From: an uncultured Caulobacterales bacterium
Lineage (GTDB): Bacteria > Pseudomonadota > Alphaproteobacteria > Caulobacterales > Caulobacteraceae
Assembly: GCA_903840435.1 (NCBI GenBank)
Contig: CAIMFV010000010.1
Span: 160,134-224,133 of the forward strand
Length of the DNA stretch: 64,000 nucleotides
Direction: 5' to 3'
The translations under genes and the position numbers were made by a program. How positions within the stretch are numbered: the first letter of the stretch is position 1; every line of letters begins with the position of its first letter. The notes below the pieces were generated by a model that made no database searches, had not been told where the DNA came from, and saw nothing but the letters and a program-made list of their open reading frames with translations. Of this stretch, positions 26,645 to 36,447 are shown one piece after another.

Positions 26645-28096
26645 CTATCGGAATGGCGGCTCATCAAAGGCGCGCAATTTTCGGCTGTGCAAGGCAGACC
26701 CCTCGCGATGCAGCAGGGTCATGGTCTTGATGCCGATGCGCAAATGTTGGCTAATTGCCTGTTCGTAGAAGCGATTGGCCTGTCCAGGAAGTTTCAACTC
26801 GCCGTGCAGCGGCTTGTCGGAGACACACAACAAAGTGCCGTAGGGCACTCTGAACCGGTAGCCTTGCGCCGCAATGGTGGCGCTTTCCATATCGATGGCC
26901 ACCGCACGCGATTGGTTGAATCTGAGGGCCGAGGCCGTATAGCGCAACTCCCAGTTTCGGTCATCAGTGGTGACGACCGTCCCTGTGCGCAGACGCCGCT
27001 TCAGCACCTCGCCCGCTTCTCCGGTTATCCGTTCGGCGGCCTGAAATAAGGCGAGCTGCACCTCGGCAATGGCGGGAATGGGGATTTCCGGCGGCAGGGC
27101 GGCGTCCAGCACATGGTCGTCGCGCAGATAGGCGTGGGCGAGCACATAGTCGCCAATGGTCTGGCTGGGCCTAAGCCCGCCGCAATGGCCAATCATCAGC
27201 CAGGCTTCTGGACGCAGCACCGCCAGGTGGTCGGTGATGGTCTTGGCGTTGGAGGGGCCGACGCCAATATTAACAAGGCTAATCCCGCGACCATCCTCGG
27301 CAATCAGGTGATAAGCAGGCATCTGGTGGCGTCGCCACGGGGCCTCAGCAATCTTTGTTTCCGCATCCGGCGTCTTAGCGTCGACCATGACCCCGCCCGG
27401 ACAGGAGAGGTGCGTGTAGCGCCCGCCTTTGCGAATCTCAGCCAGCGCCAGGGTGACAAATTCATCCATATAGCGGTGGTAGTTGGTGAACAGCACATAG
27501 GGCTGCACGTGCTCTGCCGGCCCGCCCGTATAGTGCTTCAGGCGGGCCAGGCTGAAGTCGACTCGCAAGGCGTCAAACAGCGCGAGCGGCGCGTCGCCGT
27601 CCACGCCAAGCTCCAGTAATCCATCGGCAGTTTCATCACCGATGACCACCAATTGCGTCGTCGGAAACCATTTGGCCAGATCCGCCGAGGCCGCCCGGTC
27701 GAGGTCCAAGCCTTGGGCGCCATCAAGCACATAGGGATAGGGAATTTCCTGGGTTGAGGGCCGCACCTCAATTTCGACGCCATAGTCTTGGATCAACAGA
27801 TCCAACTGTTCGACCAGATAGGGGCGAAACAGCGCCGGGCGGGTCAGGGTGGAACGATAGACGCCGGGCTTGCGAATGAGGGCATAGGCCCGCGACAGCC
27901 TTGGGCTCGGCCCGTCAGCGGCATAGGTAATGACGAGTTCCGGATAGGCGAAGGCGCCGGATTTGCGCGCCTCCGGATTAGGACGGGCGCCGGTTTCCAG
28001 ATAGAGCCGCAGGGCGTCGCGCAAAGCGCGGGTCGCCTGCGCATAGAGCGCTTCCAGTTGGTCAACAATGGCATGGGAAGAGGTCAATCCGGTCAT
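26645..28096 (-). CDS. amn: AMP nucleosidase
   Basis: Enzyme of 483 aa hydrolysing AMP to adenine and ribose-5-phosphate. The N-terminal Amn-specific domain (AIVDQLEALYAQATRALRDAL, YPELVITYAADGPSP) is followed by a nucleoside-phosphorylase-fold domain with INIGVGPSNAKTITDHL-like and MIGHCGGLRPSQTIGDYVLAH segments and VAIDMESATIAAQGYRF. The start at 28096 was preferred over an upstream in-frame codon because homology to the family begins there. Confidence 0.94.
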   Translation of the reverse strand: MTGLTSSHAIVDQLEALYAQATRALRDALRLYLETGARPNPEARKSGAFAYPELVITYAADGPSPRLSRAYALIRKPGVYRSTLTRPALFRPYLVEQLDLLIQDYGVEIEVRPSTQEIPYPYVLDGAQGLDLDRAASADLAKWFPTTQLVVIGDETADGLLELGVDGDAPLALFDALRVDFSLARLKHYTGGPAEHVQPYVLFTNYHRYMDEFVTLALAEIRKGGRYTHLSCPGGVMVDAKTPDAETKIAEAPWRRHQMPAYHLIAEDGRGISLVNIGVGPSNAKTITDHLAVLRPEAWLMIGHCGGLRPSQTIGDYVLAHAYLRDDHVLDAALPPEIPIPAIAEVQLALFQAAERITGEAGEVLKRRLRTGTVVTTDDRNWELRYTASALRFNQSRAVAIDMESATIAAQGYRFRVPYGTLLCVSDKPLHGELKLPGQANRFYEQAISQHLRIGIKTMTLLHREGSALHSRKLRAFDEPPFR

Positions 28097-28115
28097 AGGC
28101 CTATCTTGACCGAGT

Positions 28116-28934
28116 TTAGGCGCCCTCGCCAAGCTCTTCTGGCAGTCCGATCATGTGGAAGCCTGCATCGACGTGCACCACTTCTCCGGTGGTCGAGCGC
28201 CCGAGGTCCGACAAGAGCCACAGGGCGCAGCCCGCTACACCTTCGACGCTCGTATCCTCTTTCAGGGCCGAAAACTGGCGACCTTGGGCGATCATGCGGC
28301 GGCCGTCTTGGATGCCCGCCAGGGAGAGGGTGCGGATAGCCCCGGCAGAAATGGCGTTGACGCGGATTTTCTGTGGTCCGAGATCGCGAGCAATATAGCG
28401 GGTCGCCGCCTCCAGGGCCGCCTTACAGACGCCCATGACGTTATAATTCGGAATGACGCGCTCGGAGCCCAGATAGGTCAAGGTGATCATCGAGCCGCCA
28501 TTGGGCATCAGGGCTTGGGCCCGCCGGGCGCAATCGACGAAGGAAAAGGCCGAAATATCCATCGACCTGAGAAAATTCTCGCGCGTGGTATTCTCAACGA
28601 ACGAGCCGCGCAGCTCATTCTTGTCAGAAAAGGCGATGGCATGGACGAGAAAGTCGATCTCGCCAAACTCAGTCTTTAACTGGGCGAAAGCCGCGTCCAT
28701 CGACGCATCATCGGTCACTTCCGCAGGAATAAAGGTCTTAACGCCGATCTGTTCACCTAAGGGACGAACCCGCTTCTCCATGGCCTCAATATAGGAAAAG
28801 GCCAGTTCCGCGCCCTGGGCCGCCAATTGGCAGGCAATGCCCCACGCAATGGAGTTGTGATTGGCGACGCCCATGATCAGGCCTTTTTTGCCCTTCATCA
28901 GCTCGCCCTTGGGCAGGTTTAGTGCTTCGGCCAT
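28116..28934 (-). CDS. fabI: Enoyl-[acyl-carrier-protein] reductase (NADH)
   Basis: SDR-fold enzyme of 272 aa that makes the last reduction of each fatty acid elongation cycle and is the triclosan target. The cofactor motif is MGVANHNSIAWGIA. The catalytic Tyr-x6-Lys is in YNVMGVCKAALEA. LAGIQDGRRMIAQ fits the substrate loop. It follows fabB by 38 bp on the same strand. The start (MAEALNLPKGELMKGKKG) was taken over an upstream in-frame codon. Confidence 0.96.
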   Translation of the reverse strand: MAEALNLPKGELMKGKKGLIMGVANHNSIAWGIACQLAAQGAELAFSYIEAMEKRVRPLGEQIGVKTFIPAEVTDDASMDAAFAQLKTEFGEIDFLVHAIAFSDKNELRGSFVENTTRENFLRSMDISAFSFVDCARRAQALMPNGGSMITLTYLGSERVIPNYNVMGVCKAALEAATRYIARDLGPQKIRVNAISAGAIRTLSLAGIQDGRRMIAQGRQFSALKEDTSVEGVAGCALWLLSDLGRSTTGEVVHVDAGFHMIGLPEELGEGA

Positions 28935-28972
28935 GATGGTCTTTCTCTGCAAATGTCCCGGGGGCGAAAAGC

Positions 28973-30199
28973 TTATGCGACCCTGCGCATGATGACGCAG
29001 CCATTCGTGCCGCCAAAGCCAAACGAGTTGGACATGACCGTGTCGATGGTGGCGTTCTCGATCGTTTCGCGGACAATATTGGCGCCCTCAAACGTCGGGT
29101 CCAGGGTTTCGATATGGGCGCTCTTGGCGATGAAGTTCCCCTGCATCATCAACAGGCTGTAGATGGCTTCTTGCGCGCCTGCGCCGCCGAGCGAATGGCC
29201 GGTCAAGGACTTGGTCGAGGAAATGGGTGGCATGGCGTCGCCGAACACCTCGCGGATCGCGCCGATCTCGCGTTCATCGCCGACGGGCGTGCCCGTGCCA
29301 TGGGGGTTGAGATAGTCGATCCTTTCGGGACGAATGCCGGAAAAGCCCTGCATGGCCAGCCGCATGCACCGCGCCGCCCCTTCGCCAGAGGGCGCGACCA
29401 TATCATGGCCGTCCGAATTGGCGGCATAGCCGGCGATTTCCGCATAGATCTTGGCGCCACGCGCCTTGGCCCGGTCGAGATCTTCAAGCACTAAAATGCC
29501 CGCGCCGCCGGAAATGACGAAGCCATCGCGATCCCGGTCATAGGCCCGCGACGCCACGGCTGGGCGGTCATTATATTTCGATGACATGGCGCCCATGGCG
29601 TCAAACAGGTTGGACAGGGTCCAGTCCAGCTCTTCGCAGCCCCCGGCGATCATAATGTCTTGCCGCCCCAGCGCGATCTGTTCGGCGGCTGCCCCAATAC
29701 AGTGGGTGGAGGTGGCGCAGGCCGAGGAGATGGAATAGTTGATCCCTCGGATTTTGAACCAGGTCGACAAGACTGCCGAGGGCCCGGAACACATGGCCTT
29801 AGGCACTGCAAAGGGTCCGATGCGCTTGGGTCCCTTGTCGCGGGTGGTTTGAGCCGCCGCCACAATGGCCTGGGTCGAAGGACCGCCTGCGCCTACGATC
29901 AGCCCGGTGCGCTCATTGGAAATTTCTGCTTCGGTCAATCCAGAGTCGGCCAGGGCCTGTTCGGTGGCAATATGGGCATAGGCCGTGCCCGGAGCTAAGA
30001 AGCGCGCTGCCCTGCGGTCGACCAAAGCCTCCCAGTCGATCACCGGGGGAGCAAAAACCTGGCAGCGAAAGCCGAGCTCGGCATAGTCCGGCGCCGCCAC
30101 AACCCCGGACCGCGCCGCCCTCAAGGCAGACGAAACCTCGTCCGCCGAATTGCCGATGCTCGACACAATGCCAAGCCCGGTAATCGCTACCCTACGCAT
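28973..30199 (-). CDS. fabB: 3-oxoacyl-[acyl-carrier-protein] synthase I
   Basis: Condensing enzyme of 408 aa needed to elongate cis-3-decenoyl-ACP in unsaturated fatty acid synthesis. The Cys-His-His triad lies in [24 protein letters not shown] and [16 protein letters not shown]. The ATG at 30199 ([14 protein letters not shown]) follows a gggaag ribosome-binding site and was preferred to a TTG two codons earlier. Middle gene of fabA-fabB-fabI. Confidence 0.96.
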   Translation of the reverse strand: MRRVAITGLGIVSSIGNSADEVSSALRAARSGVVAAPDYAELGFRCQVFAPPVIDWEALVDRRAARFLAPGTAYAHIATEQALADSGLTEAEISNERTGLIVGAGGPSTQAIVAAAQTTRDKGPKRIGPFAVPKAMCSGPSAVLSTWFKIRGINYSISSACATSTHCIGAAAEQIALGRQDIMIAGGCEELDWTLSNLFDAMGAMSSKYNDRPAVASRAYDRDRDGFVISGGAGILVLEDLDRAKARGAKIYAEIAGYAANSDGHDMVAPSGEGAARCMRLAMQGFSGIRPERIDYLNPHGTGTPVGDEREIGAIREVFGDAMPPISSTKSLTGHSLGGAGAQEAIYSLLMMQGNFIAKSAHIETLDPTFEGANIVRETIENATIDTVMSNSFGFGGTNGCVIMRRVA

Positions 30200-30260
30200 C
30201 GTCAAATCTTCCCACCCTGTTGTGTACCAAGGGTCCTTATGGACCTGCTTCGCGCAGCGA

Positions 30261-30779
30261 TTATGAAAGTTCGTGCGGCTGGAAGAGCCCCACCCGCAAT
30301 TCCTGCGCCGTATAGATCGGCTTGCCGTCGGCCAACATCACCGCATCGCCAATGCCCATGATCAGGCGGCGGTCGATGATGCGGCGCATATCGATCAGAT
30401 AGGTGATTTTTTTGACCTTTGGCGTCACTTGGCCGGTGAACTTCACCTCACCCGCGTGCAAGGCCCGACCGCGACCGAGCTTGCCTGACCAGCCAAGAAA
30501 GAAGCCGACAAGTTGCCACATGGCGTCGAGACCCAAGCTACCCGGCATGACCGGATCGTTGAGAAAATGGCACTGGAAAAACCATTGGTCCGGATGAATG
30601 TCGAGTTCGGCGTGGATAAAGCCCTTGTCGTGCTTGCCACCATCGGCGGTGATTTCAACGATGCGATCCATCATCAACATGGGCGGCGCTGGCAGTTGGG
30701 CGTTGCCCGGGCCAAACATTTCGCCGCGCGCGCACGCGAGCAGTTCTTCGAGGTCATAGCTGGATTTTGGGGCGAACAT
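30261..30779 (-). CDS. fabA: 3-hydroxydecanoyl-ACP dehydratase/isomerase
   Basis: Bifunctional dehydratase of 172 aa that introduces the cis double bond. The hot-dog fold motif [20 protein letters not shown] holds the catalytic His and Asp. PPMLMMDRI and GEVKFTGQV are family signatures. The start at 30779 gives the usual length; an open frame upstream adds 19 atypical residues. First gene of fabA-fabB-fabI, the standard anaerobic-type unsaturated fatty acid set. Confidence 0.96.
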   Translation of the reverse strand: MFAPKSSYDLEELLACARGEMFGPGNAQLPAPPMLMMDRIVEITADGGKHDKGFIHAELDIHPDQWFFQCHFLNDPVMPGSLGLDAMWQLVGFFLGWSGKLGRGRALHAGEVKFTGQVTPKVKKITYLIDMRRIIDRRLIMGIGDAVMLADGKPIYTAQELRVGLFQPHELS

Positions 30780-30876
30780 GCCGAAGACGAGGTCCTTAAG
30801 AAGGGCTTGAGGGCGCGGAGACCATCTCCTCTTCACCCCGCTTCGCCGTGTTAGACAGACCTGCGTTACATCAGAG

Positions 30877-30905
30877 ACCGCCGTCTCTCAACTGAGAAAG
30901 GCGGT
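30877..30905 (-). terminator. Hairpin between the SH3 protein gene and fabA
   Basis: Near-perfect stem (accgcc...ggcggt with an inner tctctc/gagaaa pairing) located just after the SH3 protein stop codon. No T-run follows, so termination is only probable. Confidence 0.35.
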
Positions 30906-30924
30906 TAGCGGGGTCTAACTGCGA

Positions 30925-31512
30925 TTACGGGTGCGGACAATCCGGGCCGGGCGGCGGGTCGGAGGCGCCCCAAAGCGCGTTTTGCGGGGCCCACCCCTTG
31001 GCGTGATCAACGCTGATACGACACCACCCGTCCTGGCACGGGCCAAGCGCCGCCACGGCCCGACCGGCGAGGATGGCTGTCACTTGCGCGGTGTCGGAAG
31101 GGTTGGCGCGCAAGGGGAGTTCACTGGGGCTGACCCGCATCACCGTGCGGTCGCCGTCTAGAACCCGCTTATGAACCCAAGCAAGGCCACCGTCGGGATC
31201 GCGAACCCGGCGCCACTCGGCGGTTTCTTCTACGACCAGCAGGGGCAGGCCGCGGGCGTGATAAATCCACAAGAGCTTATAATCATCCCCCGGCCCGCCT
31301 CGGGCATTGGCTGGATCGTGCTTCAAGGAGACATAGCGCGGCACGGGCAGGCCGGACGGCGTCGGTCGACAGCCGGGGCCAAGCGCGGGTGTGTCGTCGT
31401 GGCGCTCACCCCGTGGATGACAGGCGCACAGCGAAACTGCGATCAGCGCGCCGACCGCAAACCGGCCAAGGCGAGTTTTGATCGGCCCCGTCGCGCCGTC
31501 TTTGCGCGCCAT
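30925..31512 (-). CDS. SH3-domain protein, probable lipoprotein or secreted
   Basis: Protein of about 195 aa with a basic start, a hydrophobic segment (FAVGALIAVSLCACHP) whose LCAC fits a loose lipobox, and two bacterial SH3-like repeats. The first is PRYVSLKHDPANARGGPG through GLAWVHKRVLDGDRTV; the second is LPLRANPSDTAQVTAIL through GWCRISVDHAKGWAP. Such repeats usually bind peptidoglycan or peptides. The start is uncertain: 31512 is given, 31554 is possible. It is divergent from the hydroxyacid dehydrogenase gene. The frame is also open far upstream, but only antisense to that gene. Confidence 0.75.
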   Translation of the reverse strand: MARKDGATGPIKTRLGRFAVGALIAVSLCACHPRGERHDDTPALGPGCRPTPSGLPVPRYVSLKHDPANARGGPGDDYKLLWIYHARGLPLLVVEETAEWRRVRDPDGGLAWVHKRVLDGDRTVMRVSPSELPLRANPSDTAQVTAILAGRAVAALGPCQDGWCRISVDHAKGWAPQNALWGASDPPPGPDCPHP

Positions 31513-31624
31513 TCGCCATTGGACACCGGCGCCCACCCTGCTAAACACGTCCATGCGCAACCCGGTTGGACCGCACTTGCTTTCCATGGGCGACCTCGCC
31601 CCCGCTTTTGAAACCTGAACCCGC

Positions 31625-32608
31625 ATGGCCAAAAAGCCCAAAGTCATTGTCACGCGCAAGCTGCCAGATCCGGTCGAAACGCGGATGTGTGAACTGTTCG
31701 ACGTGGAGTTGAACACCTCCGATACGCCGATGAGCGCTGACGCCTTGGCGGATGCCCTGGCGCGGGCGGACGTGGTGGTTCCCACGGTCACTGATCGCCT
31801 CGACAGTCGCCTCTTGTCGCGTGCAGGGCCCAATTTGCGTCTCATCTCCAATTTTGGCGCTGGTGTCGACAATATTGATGTCGCCACCGCCAATGCCAGG
31901 GGAATCACGGTCACCAATACCCCAGGCGTCCTGACAGAAGATACCGCCGATATGACCATGGCCCTGATCCTCGCCTCAGCGCGCCGGATTGTCGAGGGCG
32001 CCCAGGTAGTGCAGTCAGGGGGGTTCGCCGGATGGTCGCCGACCTGGATGCTCGGGCGTCGGATCGCGGGCAAGCGGTTAGGCATTTTGGGAATGGGCCG
32101 CATTGGCCAGGCCGTGGCCCGACGGGCCAAGGCCTTTGGCCTCGCTATCCACTATCATAATCGCAAGCCGGTCCCGCCGCGCGTCGCCGAAGACTTGGAA
32201 GCGACCTATTGGGAGAGCCTCGACCAGATGTTGGCGCGGGTCGATGTGATCAGCGTCAACTGCCCCCACACGCCAGCGACCTTCCACCTGCTCTCAGCCC
32301 GGCGGCTCAAGCTGTTGCAGCCCCATGCCATCGTCGTAAATACCGCGCGGGGCGAGGTCATTGATGAGGCGGCGCTGGCCAATATGTTGGCGCGCGGCGA
32401 ATTGGCCGGGGCGGGTCTCGACGTCTATGAGAATGAACCGGCCATCAATCCGAAGCTGATGAAGCTGCCCAATGTGGTGCTCTTGCCGCACATGGGATCG
32501 GCCACCGTCGAAAGCCGGATGGAGATGGGTGAAAAGGTCATTATCAATATCAAGACCTTTATGGACGGCCATCGGCCGCCAGACCGGGTCATTCCGTCTA
32601 TGTTGTAA
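31625..32608 (+). CDS. D-isomer-specific 2-hydroxyacid dehydrogenase (glyoxylate/hydroxypyruvate reductase type)
   Basis: NAD(P)-dependent dehydrogenase of 327 aa. The Rossmann motif is LGILGMGRIGQAVARRAKAF. The catalytic Arg, Glu and His are in VNTARGEVID, DVYENEP and LPHMGSAT. ISNFGAGVDNIDV is typical of the glyoxylate/hydroxypyruvate reductase subgroup. The 3' end overlaps the convergent capD-like gene by 11 bp. The physiological substrate is not proven. Confidence 0.88.
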   Translation: MAKKPKVIVTRKLPDPVETRMCELFDVELNTSDTPMSADALADALARADVVVPTVTDRLDSRLLSRAGPNLRLISNFGAGVDNIDVATANARGITVTNTPGVLTEDTADMTMALILASARRIVEGAQVVQSGGFAGWSPTWMLGRRIAGKRLGILGMGRIGQAVARRAKAFGLAIHYHNRKPVPPRVAEDLEATYWESLDQMLARVDVISVNCPHTPATFHLLSARRLKLLQPHAIVVNTARGEVIDEAALANMLARGELAGAGLDVYENEPAINPKLMKLPNVVLLPHMGSATVESRMEMGEKVIINIKTFMDGHRPPDRVIPSML

Positions 32609-34508
32609 TCGCGACCGGCTCAGCGGTTCGCGCATCCGGCGCATCCAGGTTCGGGTTCGAGAAGGCGGGCTCCAACACCTTTAACAGCCGCAGGGTTTCG
32701 GCCTCCTGACGGGTTCCCGCCACGTCGATCAACCCCTTGACCTGACCGCGCAGCTCCGACCAAGGCGTCACCGTGTCAAATGCGGCGAACACGCCGTCGG
32801 CTTCTGTGGCGACGACCTCTTCGGCGGCGTAAAAAATCTCCTCATAGAGTTTCTCGCCGGGGCGCAGGCCTGTGTGACGCACCGCAATATCAAGATCGGG
32901 CCGCAAGCCGTGTAGGCGAATAAGTTCACGCGCCAGGGCTTCAATGCGGACCGGCTCACCCATGTCGAGCACAAAGACGCCCGCCGCACATCCGGCCGCC
33001 CGTGGCAGGGCGGCGGCTTGCAAAACAAGGCTCGCCGCTTCCTGCACGGTCATGAAATAGCGGATCATGTCGGGGTGGGTGACGGTGACCGGGCCACCTT
33101 CGCTGATTTGTTTTTCAAATAAGGGGATCACTGATCCTGACGAGCCCAAGACATTGCCAAATCGCACGATCGAAGCTTCGCCTGCGCCCTCCATGCACAG
33201 CGCGCGCACCACCTTCTCCGCCACCCGCTTGGTCGCCCCCATGACATTGGTCGGGTTCACCGCCTTGTCAGTGGAGATAAACACCATGGCCGAAGCATAT
33301 TCGCGCGCCAGATCGGCGATGATCCACGCGCCCATAATATTGGTCAGCACCGCCTCGGCGGGATGGGCCTCCATCAGCGGAACGTGTTTCAGAGCGGCGG
33401 CATGGACCACCACTTCAGGTTTATGGCGCGCGAACAGATCGCGCATCCGGCCACGATCCCGCACGTCGCCCAATTCGGCGCGCCAGACCGGGGCTGCGCC
33501 CAGCGCACGCAATTCCTGATCGATCGTGTAGAGATTAAATTCTGAGGCATCGACCAGGGCGACAGAGGCGGGCGTCAGGGACAGAATCTGACGGGTCAAT
33601 TCAGAGCCAATCGTGCCACCCGCGCCGGTCACCAATATCCGCCGCCCCGAAATCAGCTTTCGGGCGCGGTCAAGATCGAGGCGTCTTGGCGGTCGCGCCA
33701 ACAAATCCGCTGCTTCAATTGGCGATAGCGCATCTCCGGTCCCGCGTCGGCGAACCACCCGGGCGCCGGTTTCCGCTGCCACCTCGACAACCTTGCGCAC
33801 CAGATCGCGGTCGGGGCGTGGATCGGTCAACACCACCCGCACATTGTCGCGCTCGATCTCCGAGGCCTCGATCAGGAGGCTTGCCAATTGGTCAAGGCCA
33901 CCCATGACCTCCGCGCCGGCGATCATACGGCCGCGAACGGCGGGGTCGGTCGAGATCAATCCGCCGATGCGATACTGGCTGCCGCGCGGGCGGTTCAGGT
34001 CGGCCAGATATTCGGCTGTCGCCTCGAGTCCGCCAACGAGCACGGCGAGTGGCGCGGTCCGATCCTCGAACCGCAGGGCTGCCGTCAGGTCGCCGCGATG
34101 GGCGGCGCGCACCGATAGCCGCGAAAAACCAAGGGCGAGAATGAGGCCCGGCGCCTCGATCAATAGACCGGTGCGCGGAAAGTCCTGTAATCGGTCGGCC
34201 AGGAAAAGGACGGGCACCAGTAACACATTGGCCAGAGCCACCGCCTGAGCAATGCGCGACAAATCGTTCATCGCCGTAAAGCGCCAATAGCTCTGCTCCA
34301 AGCGCATGGCGGGAAAGACGGCGCTGCAGATCAAGGTGAAGGTCCAGGTCGCCTGCCAAATCTTGCCAATCGGCAAGGCCTTCGGCTCGAAGTGATAACG
34401 TGCCACCAGGACGGCGAAAATCACCAAGCCTGCTATGCCCACATCATGGGCATAGGCGAGCCAATGGCCAAAGCGGGTGGCGGCGGGATGGCGCGCAGGC
34501 GTGGTCAT
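32598..34508 (-). CDS. Membrane nucleoside-diphosphate-sugar dehydratase (CapD/WbpM/FlaA1 family)
   Basis: Protein of 636 aa with about four N-terminal membrane helices (residues about 15-125), a first Rossmann-like domain, and a C-terminal SDR domain starting at the ILVTGAGGTIGSELTRQIL-like motif. The catalytic segment STDKAVNPTNVMGATKR has Met in place of the usual SDR Tyr, as in WbpM-type UDP-GlcNAc 4,6-dehydratases. It makes a 4-keto-6-deoxy UDP sugar for surface polysaccharide. Its start overlaps the stop of the heparinase gene (ATGA). Confidence 0.9.
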   Translation of the reverse strand: MTTPARHPAATRFGHWLAYAHDVGIAGLVIFAVLVARYHFEPKALPIGKIWQATWTFTLICSAVFPAMRLEQSYWRFTAMNDLSRIAQAVALANVLLVPVLFLADRLQDFPRTGLLIEAPGLILALGFSRLSVRAAHRGDLTAALRFEDRTAPLAVLVGGLEATAEYLADLNRPRGSQYRIGGLISTDPAVRGRMIAGAEVMGGLDQLASLLIEASEIERDNVRVVLTDPRPDRDLVRKVVEVAAETGARVVRRRGTGDALSPIEAADLLARPPRRLDLDRARKLISGRRILVTGAGGTIGSELTRQILSLTPASVALVDASEFNLYTIDQELRALGAAPVWRAELGDVRDRGRMRDLFARHKPEVVVHAAALKHVPLMEAHPAEAVLTNIMGAWIIADLAREYASAMVFISTDKAVNPTNVMGATKRVAEKVVRALCMEGAGEASIVRFGNVLGSSGSVIPLFEKQISEGGPVTVTHPDMIRYFMTVQEAASLVLQAAALPRAAGCAAGVFVLDMGEPVRIEALARELIRLHGLRPDLDIAVRHTGLRPGEKLYEEIFYAAEEVVATEADGVFAAFDTVTPWSELRGQVKGLIDVAGTRQEAETLRLLKVLEPAFSNPNLDAPDARTAEPVAITT

Positions 34509-36283
34509 GGCGCGGCCGGTCCCTCTGGCTTTAGCTCAACCGCAGACAGCTTCCAACGCAGACGCACTTCGTCATCCCCGACTGGTGCGGTTCCCCCGAG
34601 CAAAATCTGAGCGCTGCGCCGCCCGACGCCTGCGTCAAACACGGTGGACGGCGCGATGGAAACATCGGGGGCGTCATTGCGAAACCGCCAGCCGCGATTA
34701 GATTTGCCGCGCAAAATAAAGCTGCGCCGATCCCGCGCCATCGAGACCTGCGTCTCGGGGGTCAGATGAAAGTGGAGGTGAAAGGGCAGGGGCCTTTGTC
34801 GGGCGCGCTTCACGGCGGGCGTCAACCGATCTTCCCCGCGCACCTCATCGCGCACCAGGTCCAGATAGACCCGACGTTCGTGAATCCACCCAAAGCTGTC
34901 CGCCCAACCGTCATGGGCCATGACCAGGAGTATGCCCTCTGGATGCCGATGGCGCTCGACCAAGACGTTCGGCGCCGCGGCAATCAGTCTTTGCCCAAGC
35001 GTCGCCGCAGCGCTGCCATTGAGAAGTCGTCCGACCGAGGCAGGGTGGATGCAAAGGGTTGAGCCCGCATCGGTCAACCGGAAGGCCGCAGGCGTCCGGC
35101 CGCCGGGACTCCAACCGCAATTGGTAATCAACCGGTCCCCTCGGCAGAGGATTTCCAAGGCGAGCGGTTGGGCGCAAGCCAGGGTCGAAAACGCGCCCGC
35201 GCCCGGGGGAGCGGCATCGGCCATGATTTCGAACGATCCGCCGATCAGACGCTCAAATCCGCCGAAACTTTCCATCGGTGGCCCTTTGGGATCGGGCTCG
35301 GGAATGAGGTTCAACGCCGCTGTCACGCCTGCAACCGTGCTCGGCCCGCCGCCTTGAAAGGTGCAAAGCCGCTTATCGCTCAGGCGGTAGAACCTGACGG
35401 CGGCGCCAAGATCATCAAAGGCCTCGCGCGTGGCCCCGCTTAAGGCGCGCCCATGTTGGCCAAGCGCGTCATCCAGCGTCATGAGGTCATAGAGCCGCTC
35501 AAGCGCCGCTTCCGGCGAGCGTGATTTTAGCCCGCCCTCACCTGAGCGGCTCTCGGCCAGCGCCGGTTCAAGTTGCGCCAAGGCCTTTTTCAAGATCTTA
35601 CGCCCAATTGGCGGCGCCAGGGCGGCGCCAATAATGGCCGCGACAATTAAGCGATCCGCGCGGCGAGAGGGGTCTCGCGCAAGCTGCATCAGGCGCCGGG
35701 CTGAGCGGGCGAGGAGGTCGCACAGCCTTCGGTTTTCGAGCTCTGATGCACTTCGCGATAAGGCGCCCGCGGCGCAAACGAGATTATAGGCCCGTCGCTC
35801 CAAAACCTCGCCGTCCCAGACAAAGGGGCTAACCTTTTGGAACTCAGCTTGCCAGGCATTGATTAGGCGCAAGGCCTCTTCGGCGCCTGCCTCCCCCGTC
35901 GCCATCAGGTGGGGCAAGAAATGGAAGCTGTGCAAGGCGGCGGCAAAGGCTTGGCTTGGACTGGCCATGTCCCAGGGATCGCCACCCAATCCGCTGTCCA
36001 GGGTTTGGCCAAAGAAACTCAGCCGCCCGGCCAGCACATCTGCGCCCAAATCTTGACGGCTGGGGCGAAAGTCTTGCGGCTGGCTGGCGAGGCGTACGGC
36101 CTTTGAGCGACTGAGCAGGCGATCATAGATGCCTCGGGCTGATACCTCGGCAAACAGCCGGTCGCGCACCGAAACGGCGCAAATCTCAAGTCCGAGGCGC
36201 ACCGATGTCAGGGCACGCAGGAGCGCGCTGTCGAGCGCGGACCTCTGCACCCGTCCTAACCGCGTGGCCAGGCTTGCCGTCAA
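34505..36283 (-). CDS. Heparinase II/III family protein
   Basis: Protein of about 592 aa. The N-terminal half is an alpha-helical toroid (FGQTLDSGLGGDPWDMASPSQ, FHFLPHLMATGEAGAEEALR) and the C-terminal half a beta-sandwich with the HDGWADSFGWIHERRVYLD segment, matching alginate/heparin-lyase-like proteins of alphaproteobacteria. No signal peptide is evident. An AAGGAG ribosome-binding site lies 6 nt before a TTG at 36283, which is taken as the start. The TTG five codons upstream lacks a site. In Caulobacter-type genomes it neighbours rpe and rsmB, as here. The natural substrate is unknown. Confidence 0.82.
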   Translation of the reverse strand: MTASLATRLGRVQRSALDSALLRALTSVRLGLEICAVSVRDRLFAEVSARGIYDRLLSRSKAVRLASQPQDFRPSRQDLGADVLAGRLSFFGQTLDSGLGGDPWDMASPSQAFAAALHSFHFLPHLMATGEAGAEEALRLINAWQAEFQKVSPFVWDGEVLERRAYNLVCAAGALSRSASELENRRLCDLLARSARRLMQLARDPSRRADRLIVAAIIGAALAPPIGRKILKKALAQLEPALAESRSGEGGLKSRSPEAALERLYDLMTLDDALGQHGRALSGATREAFDDLGAAVRFYRLSDKRLCTFQGGGPSTVAGVTAALNLIPEPDPKGPPMESFGGFERLIGGSFEIMADAAPPGAGAFSTLACAQPLALEILCRGDRLITNCGWSPGGRTPAAFRLTDAGSTLCIHPASVGRLLNGSAAATLGQRLIAAAPNVLVERHRHPEGILLVMAHDGWADSFGWIHERRVYLDLVRDEVRGEDRLTPAVKRARQRPLPFHLHFHLTPETQVSMARDRRSFILRGKSNRGWRFRNDAPDVSIAPSTVFDAGVGRRSAQILLGGTAPVGDDEVRLRWKLSAVELKPEGPAAP

Positions 36284-36447
36284 ACGCGTCTCCTTCAAGG
36301 CGCCAGTCGGAAGGGTTGGCCCTTATGCCACCACCCCGCTCGCGCGACCGAAACATGATCTGATTTTCCCCAGCCAAATCAGATCATGTCATTGATTAAG
36401 TCGAGCCTTTTTCATCCAAAACCGGAAGCCAGCTTGGGAACGAGGCT

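Noticed and set aside
31513..32130. Upstream extension of the SH3-domain protein to 401 codons
   Set aside because: The extension is antisense to the 2-hydroxyacid dehydrogenase and has no protein-like features.
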